Positions 58,257 to 64,000 of a DNA stretch of 64,000 nt are shown in pieces. Under the pieces are notes generated by a model. The model made no database searches, was not told the origin of the DNA, and worked only from the letters and a program-made list of their open reading frames with translations. A program made the translations under genes and the position numbers. Position 1 is the stretch's first letter; each line of letters opens with the position of its first letter. Source of the stretch: Candidatus Melainabacteria bacterium (GTDB lineage Bacteria; Cyanobacteriota; Vampirovibrionia; Obscuribacterales; Obscuribacteraceae). The stretch spans positions 79,084 through 143,083 of the forward strand of contig PLZS01000099.1 of the NCBI GenBank assembly GCA_003153555.1, read 5' to 3'.

Positions 58257-58328
58257 GAGAGGCGAGCGGTGCTGTTGTGCAGTGCTTGCCTTTCGACCCC
58301 TGCACAGCGGCTGGTTCTTTCGAACCGG
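58257..58328 (+). repeat. GAGAGGCGAG-type hairpin plus CTGGTTC hairpin
   Basis: GAGAGGCGAGC...GCTTGCCTTTC (58257-58296) and CTGGTTCTTTCGAACCGG (58311-58328). First of four copies of the GAGAGGCGAG family. Confidence 0.8.
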
Positions 58329-58349
58329 TCGGATGTGCTCTTGCAACAA

Positions 58350-58361
58350 CTCCAACCGGAG
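58350..58361 (+). promoter_or_regulatory. Hairpin over the ribosome site of the gene at 58371
   Basis: CTCCAACCGGAG. The right arm is the ribosome site (GGAG, 9 bases before ATG). A similar arrangement precedes the gene at 59822. Confidence 0.55.
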
Positions 58362-58370
58362 CTTAAGACA

Positions 58371-59120
58371 ATGATGGAACTGAGCAAAATAACCGCAAAG
58401 GCTCTAGGGTTATTCGATGGAGCCCCAGACGACAGCGGTGTCTACGTCACCCTGGGCGCTTCGCCAGACACCACTTTCTACGCGTTGCGGCTCAACTTAA
58501 ATGCTGGCAAATTCACAGCCAGAATTCACCGAGTTAAAAACACGTTGGGCAAACCCGTGGAGCTTCTTGTCGGCGAGGTGACGGAATCTTCAATCGCCGC
58601 ATTGCAAGCGGCTTTGCCGGACCTGATCGACAAAGCGGAGCTGCCGTATTTGTTTGGAGCCCACAGCATCACGTTGCACATCAACGCCCTTGCTTCCTAC
58701 AATGCGGAGGAATCCGTGGCATCCGGATTGATCTCCGCACTTGACCGCATCTTGCAATCTGTGCGCTCTGCGGGCACGATGCGCTTCAAGTCGCAAGGGA
58801 AACTGTGGGACTTCACCGCCGATACGATCAAGCGCGCCTTCACTCGCAATATGGGGGGCGCCGCGTCATCCGATCAGGCGGAAACGTCCTTTGCAGTCTG
58901 GTTCTCCTTCCAGGATTCAGGCTTCAACGCGGTCGTTAAGCCGCAGGCAGGTGGCTTCAAGGTGGTTATCATCGATAGCGCCAAACCGATGATGCGGAAA
59001 TCAACCTGGGTATCGTCAATAGACAAGGTCGGCCAGTTCGTCGCCAATCATATGTGCGGCGAACATATCGCTGTTAGTTCGGTCAAAGCGGCGTACGCCT
59101 ACACGTGCCAAGCCGCCTGA
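58371..59120 (+). CDS. Unknown protein
   Basis: 249 residues from ATG at 58371 (two ATG codons). Alpha/beta with GVYVTLGASPDTTFYALRLNLNAGKFTARIHR near 22-53 and two related halves: SFAVWFSFQDSGFNAVVKPQAGGFKVVIID near 180-209 repeats the same strand pattern. No family was recognised. Confidence 0.76.
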   Translation: MMELSKITAKALGLFDGAPDDSGVYVTLGASPDTTFYALRLNLNAGKFTARIHRVKNTLGKPVELLVGEVTESSIAALQAALPDLIDKAELPYLFGAHSITLHINALASYNAEESVASGLISALDRILQSVRSAGTMRFKSQGKLWDFTADTIKRAFTRNMGGAASSDQAETSFAVWFSFQDSGFNAVVKPQAGGFKVVIIDSAKPMMRKSTWVSSIDKVGQFVANHMCGEHIAVSSVKAAYAYTCQAA

Positions 59121-59160
59121 AACAGCGCTGACAGCTAGATGCTCGACGCATTCAGTCATC

Positions 59161-59198
59161 GAGAGGCGAGTGATGCTGGTTTGCAACGCTCGCCTCTT
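59161..59198 (+). repeat. GAGAGGCGAG-type hairpin
   Basis: GAGAGGCGAGTGATGC...GCTCGCCTCTT. Second copy of the family. Confidence 0.8.
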
Positions 59199-59319
59199 GA
59201 CCCATTTCGTGAAGAACAACAAAAGGTCAGTTAAGACGGCGGTGCCACCGTAAGGAGAGATTCCGGTGGCAAAGTCTGGATTTCCGAAACGAACACAAGC
59301 AAATTCGAGGAGTAGTCCC

Positions 59320-59664
59320 ATGCTGAAGATCACTGTGGTAAAAGAGGGCGCCGAATTTATGGCCTTCCTGAAGGACGATCGCAGTCTCTATGGCTCAGGT
59401 TCGACGGAAGGTGAGGCTATCGGCGAAGCTCTAATTGGCCGTGAAGCGCTCTACAGTGCAACGCTGACCATTACGGTCGAACAGCGGGCCAAGGACTATA
59501 TCGCCTATCTGAACGGTAAGACAAATATGTGGGGTTGCGGCAAAGTGCAGTCTATTGCTATTGGGGATGCGCTCATTGGTCATGCCCGGTTGGAACGGCC
59601 AGGTAGCTTACGTAAGGCGCTTAGCGCTAGTCTGGAAGACGTTCTCATCGTTATCGAAGACTGA
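59320..59664 (+). CDS. Two-repeat protein, faintly HicB-like
   Basis: 114 residues from ATG at 59320 (GAGGAGTAGTCCC upstream). Two tandem units, LKITVVKEGAEFMAFLKDDR...GSTEGEAIGEALIG and LTITVEQRAKDYIAYLNGKT...GKVQSIAIGDALIG. Each has the beta-beta-beta-alpha pattern of HicB antitoxins (strand, strand, T-x-x-EA helix). No HicA toxin is adjacent, and the match is weak. Confidence 0.72.
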   Translation: MLKITVVKEGAEFMAFLKDDRSLYGSGSTEGEAIGEALIGREALYSATLTITVEQRAKDYIAYLNGKTNMWGCGKVQSIAIGDALIGHARLERPGSLRKALSASLEDVLIVIED

Positions 59665-59708
59665 ACTGTCACGTCACGAAAGACTGATCGTCAATCCTGA
59701 GTGATATC

Positions 59709-59780
59709 GAGAGGCGAACGGTGCTGTTGTGCAGTGCTTGCCTCTTGACCCATGCGCAGCAGCTGGTTCGTCCGAACCAG
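59709..59780 (+). repeat. GAGAGGCGAA-type hairpin plus CTGGTTCG hairpin
   Basis: Third copy of the family (59709-59746) and CTGGTTCG-TC-CGAACCAG (59763-59780). Closely repeats 58257-58328. Confidence 0.82.
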
Positions 59781-59798
59781 TCAGGCTGCGTATTCAAC

Positions 59799-59814
59799 AA
59801 CTCCAACTGGAGTT
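59799..59814 (+). promoter_or_regulatory. Hairpin over the ribosome site of the gene at 59822
   Basis: AACTCCAACTGGAGTT. A perfect inverted repeat whose right arm is the ribosome site (GGAG, 9 bases before ATG). Confidence 0.6.
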
Positions 59815-59821
59815 AACGAAT

Positions 59822-60547
59822 ATGGTCGACTTTATGGGAATGGCAAGACAGGGTCTGAAGTTGATTAAAGGCCGCCTGAAGTTAGCCGACTTGTTGACCG
59901 ATAATGGCGCAGAGCCCCAGAAACGGCGCGTGTTCAAAGAACCGTTGAAAAGGACTTATGGTTCCGCAAAAGCCAAAAAGCGTCGCATGTTGTCCGCATC
60001 TCGAAAGTCACGGGTCTTGTTGATCGAGGACGACCGAAACACGGGCGCCTGCATCAAGCGTGCATTGGAAAGCCGCGGTTACTCTGTGGTGTGGGTCGCT
60101 GGGTTTGTCGACTACGCCACAAATCAAATGCTGTTGCGTCCGGACGATGCATACAGATTCATTGGCTTGTGCCCGTATCACTTTAACCCAGTGATCGAAC
60201 ACTATCCGAACTTTGTGACCGTCTACGATTCGCATTCGTTCGTGTGCATCGATGTGAGCGAGTTCTCAGTCGCACTGGTCGATGGACTTCTGCAAGGGGA
60301 CATCGATGGTCCGGAATTGATACCGATCTTGGTCAAGGCCGGATTGACGAGAATTGTCAGTATCTCTTCGCTGCCTGAACTGAACAACACGTTTAGAGAC
60401 TGCGGCGTCAAGAGAACTTGCCTTAAGGAGAATGTTGCGGAGCAGCTTCTTTTGGGTTGGCTTGACCTGAATGAAGTAGAAGAAGCAACTGTGCCAAGAC
60501 GGACGGTCGGTATCAAGGCCTGGTTGAGTTCGTGGAAAGGAAGTTGA
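59822..60547 (+). CDS. Receiver-like protein with an insertion
   Basis: 241 residues from ATG at 59822. After a basic 60-residue N-terminus, SRVLLIEDDRNTGACIKRALESRGYSVVWV (63-92) is the start of a response-regulator receiver domain (E69, D70, D71). An insertion follows. SVALVDGLLQGDIDGPELIPIL (149-170) gives the phosphoacceptor-like D154, and CLKENV supplies the conserved Lys (K202). No output domain and no kinase neighbour, so a phospho-switch is inferred only from the motif pattern. Confidence 0.74.
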   Translation: MVDFMGMARQGLKLIKGRLKLADLLTDNGAEPQKRRVFKEPLKRTYGSAKAKKRRMLSASRKSRVLLIEDDRNTGACIKRALESRGYSVVWVAGFVDYATNQMLLRPDDAYRFIGLCPYHFNPVIEHYPNFVTVYDSHSFVCIDVSEFSVALVDGLLQGDIDGPELIPILVKAGLTRIVSISSLPELNNTFRDCGVKRTCLKENVAEQLLLGWLDLNEVEEATVPRRTVGIKAWLSSWKGS

Positions 60548-60578
60548 CATTCTACGTCAGCATTCTTACACCCAAGCG

Positions 60579-60614
60579 AGAGGCGAGTGATGCTGGTTTG
60601 CAGCGCTTGCCTCT
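60579..60614 (+). repeat. GAGAGGCGAG-type hairpin
   Basis: Fourth copy of the family. A second hairpin GAGCGC...GCGCTC lies near 60664. Confidence 0.78.
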
Positions 60615-60700
60615 TACGCCTACCGTGAAATCGGTGCCGTCGGCGCCGGTGAATCATCAAGCGAGAGCGCTGAGGCGCTCAAAATAGAGGGAATACGAAC

Positions 60701-60958
60701 ATGAGCAACGACAATCAAGAAGTCATCGTCGATGGCATTGTCACTGCGGGAATCGGCGCTGCTGCCAGCGACAACGTTAAAGTCGCTGTCGGCGAGGGGC
60801 TCCAGGTTGTTGAGTCGGTCGATTTCAGTCGGGACCCGTGCATTACTTTGGTCGATGCGGGGACAGCGACCATCGTCGAACTGGGGTTCGACTTGTTATC
60901 ACTTACTCGGGAGGCGGCATTCGAAGCGGCTCAGAAAGCGCGCGAAGCGAAGGCATAA
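60701..60958 (+). CDS. Unknown small acidic protein
   Basis: 85 residues. ATG at 60701 follows GAGGGAATACGAAC. Val/Ala/Gly-rich with VDGIVTAGIGAAASDNVKVAVGEG and a helical end EAAFEAAQKAREAKA. No family was recognised. Confidence 0.68.
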   Translation: MSNDNQEVIVDGIVTAGIGAAASDNVKVAVGEGLQVVESVDFSRDPCITLVDAGTATIVELGFDLLSLTREAAFEAAQKAREAKA

Positions 60959-61021
60959 CAGCAAATACGGACGCCGGCGGCCGCTGGCTTCCTGTGAAAC
61001 TCTCACTGTGGGGCAATAGAG

Positions 61022-61666
61022 ATGACTGAATGCTGCCAAATGGCGTCTGAGCACCAGGCGTCCAAAGCACCAACCATGAACACGTTTGAGAAGGTGCTTT
61101 TTGCGGGGCGCTGGATTCTGGCTCCCATCTACTTATGCCTGATGATTGCGATGGCGATCCACAGCATAACTTGCTTCAGCCAGCTCTGGGAGCTCGCCAA
61201 GCATTGCTGGGCAATGGATATCAGAACAGACGAGATGATGATCGGCGTCTTGAATATTGTCGATCTTTCGATGCTCGGCAACCTCGTTGTGATGGTGAAC
61301 ATAGGTGGTTACTCGATCTTCGTGAGACGATTGGCGATTGTCGATCGCCTCTCGCAGCCGCAATGGTTGGATCACCTTGATTCGACTCGACTGAAGGTGA
61401 AGATGGGACTTTCGCTGATTGGCGTCTCGTCAATTCAGTTGCTGAAAGATTTCGTCGACATCTCCCATGTAGACCCCGAGGATCTCTATAGGCAAATCGG
61501 GCTCCACGGCGTGTTCGTGCTCTCGACTTTGGCGGTAGCGGTAATCGGCAAGCTGACGCAACATTCGCCTCAGATGACCGAGTGTTCGGATGCTCAGGTT
61601 CGTCGGATTCTCAAAGCACTCGCTTCGGAAAACGAAGCTAAGCAAGCCGAGCATTCCGAGCACTAG
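61022..61666 (+). CDS. UPF0114-family membrane protein
   Basis: 214 residues from ATG at 61022 (AGAG directly upstream, weak). RWILAPIYLCLMIAMAI (29-45), VLNIVDLSMLGNLVVMVNIGGYSIFVRRL (78-106) and TRLKVKMGLSLIGVSSIQLLKDFV (121-144) are the hallmarks of UPF0114 (YqhA-like) proteins. A fourth membrane segment near 163-182. The family has no established reaction. Here it has an acidic C-terminal tail. Confidence 0.84.
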   Translation: MTECCQMASEHQASKAPTMNTFEKVLFAGRWILAPIYLCLMIAMAIHSITCFSQLWELAKHCWAMDIRTDEMMIGVLNIVDLSMLGNLVVMVNIGGYSIFVRRLAIVDRLSQPQWLDHLDSTRLKVKMGLSLIGVSSIQLLKDFVDISHVDPEDLYRQIGLHGVFVLSTLAVAVIGKLTQHSPQMTECSDAQVRRILKALASENEAKQAEHSEH

Positions 61667-62068
61667 CCGTTACAAGACGGTCGACGCCTGTCCTTTCGGC
61701 GCCAGAGTCTGAGCGCGTCTGCGCAAAAACATAGTCCGGCGAGATTCCTTGCCTGACTAACAACTTCGTTCCGCTATTGAGGATTGCAAGATTCTCAACT
61801 CTGAAATTTACACCCTGCAAGCAGCTCAAGCGCCGGTAAGAAGCTCAAGGTCAATCTGATCATGCTGCCGGCGCACCGAAAGCGAAAGCGCGGCGCAAGA
61901 GGAGTTAAGAGAAGAACGCCGGCGTGACTTCGACTGACAAATTTCGCGATCGCCCGGCCGTCGCCAGAAGAACCACACTAAATAATCGTCGGGAGAATCT
62001 CTAGCTGAGTATCCCCCCGACGGCAACGCAGTGAAATGCTTCCTTCAACCTAACCAAACGAGGAACTG
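61667..62068 (+). other. 400-base gap
   Basis: Largest gap inside R2. Contains a hairpin CGTCGGG...CCCGACG (61989-62024) and a possible 21-codon basic frame MLPAHRKRKRGARGVKRRTP at 61862-61927. Otherwise no gene was seen. Confidence 0.5.
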
Positions 62069-62545
62069 ATGAGCACTTCTCCAAAAAGCGACAAATCCAT
62101 CGCGGCCATCATGATGGCCGCTTATGCCGTGACCGCCGCGAAACTGGGCATTCCCGGCTTGCTGCTCATGAAAGTGGATGTACCCGAGACCCTCGGCTAC
62201 ACGATGATCGTTTTATTCGACGAACCGCACCAGCCAGTTTCCGACGAGACTGTCGAAGGCACGATCACCGCATGCCTGGCTGCCCTAGCCGCACCAGATC
62301 TTACATTGGGCCAGCCTTTCTCGGAGGCGACCAGCAAAGCATTGGCAGAATTTTCACTCCTCTTCGCTATCAGAGGTTCGGAGTTTACGCCGAGGCTGCC
62401 AAACAAAGAGACCATGAAAAGCTGCACCGCATTCGTCAGAAAGTTCCTTCCGACAGTCGGTGACAAGGTCAAGCGCGTTGCGAACATGGTCATCGAGCGC
62501 GGCTCTCTCAATGGTGTCTCTCAGATTAAGGCTGCTCTGGCTTAG
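62069..62545 (+). CDS. Unknown protein
   Basis: 158 residues. ATG at 62069 follows ACGAGGAACTG. Helical Ala-rich start, then LGYTMIVLFDEPHQPVSDETVEGTITACLAAL and a basic C-terminus. Soluble. No family was recognised. Confidence 0.73.
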   Translation: MSTSPKSDKSIAAIMMAAYAVTAAKLGIPGLLLMKVDVPETLGYTMIVLFDEPHQPVSDETVEGTITACLAALAAPDLTLGQPFSEATSKALAEFSLLFAIRGSEFTPRLPNKETMKSCTAFVRKFLPTVGDKVKRVANMVIERGSLNGVSQIKAALA

Positions 62546-62687
62546 TCCAGCGAAGTACCAAACTGAGAGCGCCACCCGATGCCTTCCTGAAACAAAGCTA
62601 GTTCGAGGCTTACTTCCCCGAACTAGCGGAGCCAGAGCCCGGAGTCTCTCTGCATAAACGGATTCCAACTTAAAAATGGTGAAGACC

Positions 62688-63368
62688 ATGAACCTTCAGA
62701 AGTACCAACCGTACCCGCACAACATCATCGCCCAGGTTAGACCGGACTCAACATTCGACAATTTCGAAATTGAGCCCGGGAATGAGAGCCAAAAAGCGGC
62801 AATCAAGGTTCTCAGAAACTTGACCTCCCTCTTAGTTGAGGGCGCAGAAAACATCAAAAAACTGGAACTTCCATTCCGGAAAGGCCGGATCTTCAACCTC
62901 TTTGGGAAACCCGGCCGCGGCAAGTCGCATCTGCTCGAATCCATCGTTACGGAAGTAGGGGAGCGTTGTCCTGAACTTATAGAGCGGATGGTTTTTACGC
63001 GCTCAAGATTCTCTCTGGACCATCTGTTCGACGATCAGGCTTATGGAGGCGCGCCGATCATCCTGATCGATGACCTCTTCCAAGACCAGTCCACAATCGA
63101 CAAGCTTGGCTATTCAGAGCTTAAAGCGTTCATGAATTTCATCACAATGGTCTACAACCGTAGAAATTTGGTGTTCATGACGTGCAATTTCTCAATCATG
63201 CAAGACAGAGGAATCCTCTGGAAACTGAAACAGGAGAAGAAAGACGAGGTGGGAAGAATCGATTCCCGTGCAAAAGAACTCTTCGGCATATCTCGCGAAC
63301 TCGAGTTGAAAGGCGAGGACTTCCGCGAAGAGCTTTCACGGCGAGACCACACTATCAAGCTGTTTTAA
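62688..63368 (+). CDS. DnaC/DnaA-type AAA+ ATPase
   Basis: 226 residues from ATG at 62688 (GGTGAAGACC upstream). An ATG at 62676 has no ribosome site. Walker A GKPGRGKS at 73-80, Walker B PIILIDDLF at 123-131, sensor-1 like FMTCNF near 163-168, and RIDSRAKEL near 191-199 as the arginine region. This fits the helicase loader/initiator group of DnaC-like proteins. It may load a helicase at the element's own origin, but the helicase is not in the window. Confidence 0.84.
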   Translation: MNLQKYQPYPHNIIAQVRPDSTFDNFEIEPGNESQKAAIKVLRNLTSLLVEGAENIKKLELPFRKGRIFNLFGKPGRGKSHLLESIVTEVGERCPELIERMVFTRSRFSLDHLFDDQAYGGAPIILIDDLFQDQSTIDKLGYSELKAFMNFITMVYNRRNLVFMTCNFSIMQDRGILWKLKQEKKDEVGRIDSRAKELFGISRELELKGEDFREELSRRDHTIKLF

Positions 63369-63430
63369 CGCACAGCCTTCAACCATCAAGACGAAGCAAG
63401 AATTCACTGATATCCTCACAGGAGCAAGAG

Positions 63431-64000
63431 ATGACATACTTCGCTATAACTGTCAAAGAATCGACTTCCAGCACTGCCGGGACCTCGATTCAGGATACGT
63501 CCGACAGCAAGAAACCCGACAAGCCGTTCGAGGTTAAAACACACGAGCGTCACGATGGAGAAACTATCGTGTCATGCGGCGCCATCGAGGCGCTGATCCA
63601 GTTCTATAAAGAGCTGGGAGAAACGCTAGTCGGGCTTGCTGGCTTGCCCCAGCCTTCCATCGGAGAACCCGGCGTGCATGCATTCTTTTACCAGCGAGAG
63701 ATCAAGCCTGGTTGCATCGTGATCGCATGCCAATTCTGCTTTGCTGAGACAACTGTCGACCTCCCTGCAGATGTGCATAAGCTTATGTACGAATTGCATG
63801 GGGCAGCACCTGACTCGATCACTCCGATAAGCTTTGTCTCGATTCCACTCAGCCCTGAAGCGGCCGCAGAAACTAAACCCGCGGCCTATTTCGTAACAAC
63901 CATCGGACCCAAAACCGATGGACTGGCCCAATTGGATCCGGAGTCCGCACCATCTATCTACGACTGCCTGGCAGACAAGTCCCCATTCGGGATCAAGCGA
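63431..64000 (+). CDS. Unknown protein (cut by window edge)
   Basis: ATG at 63431 follows CACAGGAGCAAGAG. The frame runs open for 190 codons to the window end. It begins MTYFAITVKESTSSTAGTSI with a flexible Ser/Thr/Lys-rich 35 residues, then IEALIQFYKELGETLVGLAG and GCIVIACQFCFAETTVDLPADVHKLMYEL. No family was recognised from the visible part. Confidence 0.75.
   Translation, partial: MTYFAITVKESTSSTAGTSIQDTSDSKKPDKPFEVKTHERHDGETIVSCGAIEALIQFYKELGETLVGLAGLPQPSIGEPGVHAFFYQREIKPGCIVIACQFCFAETTVDLPADVHKLMYELHGAAPDSITPISFVSIPLSPEAAAETKPAAYFVTTIGPKTDGLAQLDPESAPSIYDCLADKSPFGIKR

Overview
The window is bacterial accessory DNA. Most genes have a clear Shine-Dalgarno sequence 5-10 bases before ATG. 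No rRNA, tRNA, ribosomal protein, transposase, integrase, CRISPR array or phage structural gene was recognised. Most of the roughly 75 coding regions are short proteins of unknown function, so no taxon can be named from the sequence. A large plasmid, giant virus-like element or integrated island of an uncultured bacterium would fit.

Layout. Four long gene trains diverge from the middle. Train L1 (minus strand, about 24.97 kb down to base 1) has about 40 genes, including a SET-domain methyltransferase, a ParA-like and an FtsH-like protein that both have damaged nucleotide-binding motifs, a lone HigA and a FitAB toxin-antitoxin pair. Bases 25-28 kb hold a MazF-type toxin-antitoxin pair and a broken TacA-type antitoxin. 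Train L2 (minus, 34.13 to 28.0 kb) starts with an S41-type peptidase. Train R1 (plus, 35.9-52.9 kb) starts with a paralogous S41 peptidase, then an HpcH/HpaI-type lyase, a cyclophilin, a GNAT enzyme, a DEAH helicase, a rhomboid protease, a Bfd-like iron-sulfur protein, a HAD-like protein and an EF-hand membrane protein. After a lone ParD and a TPR protein, train R2 (plus, 55.66 kb to the end) carries a receiver-like protein, a UPF0114 membrane protein and a DnaC-like ATPase.

Control. All four trains are preceded by copies of one element of about 500-518 bp. Each copy has an upstream hairpin terminator, a conserved middle block, a promoter with exactly 17 bp between two conserved hexamers, a C/A-rich G-poor leader, and a hairpin of the type CAACAGC...GCTGTTG. 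Copies L1 and R2 are most alike, as are L2 and R1. This is the strongest evidence that the window is one regulated system.

Spacers. In L1 nearly every gap between genes carries a repeated module. Read on the coding strand after a stop codon it is H1, a hairpin of the type CTCCGGGACTGG...CAGCCCCGGAG, then H2, GACTTTGC-TGAATGAGCA...TGCTCATTCA-AG-AAAGTC...GACTTTC. In H2 the middle AAAGTC can pair with either flanking GACTTT, so two exclusive folds are possible. H1 recurs in R2 and an H2 variant in R1, both in the same sense relative to transcription. Other hairpin families fill the remaining gaps.

Cassette behaviour. Several genes occur as paralogs within a train or across arms. Four times a gene 3' end with its downstream hairpin is present without the gene body. 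One gene is cut at its 5' end exactly beside a module, and FitAB is bracketed by a 19-bp direct repeat of half a module. Together these suggest a cassette array in which genes are gained, lost and copied as gene-plus-spacer units under four shared promoters.
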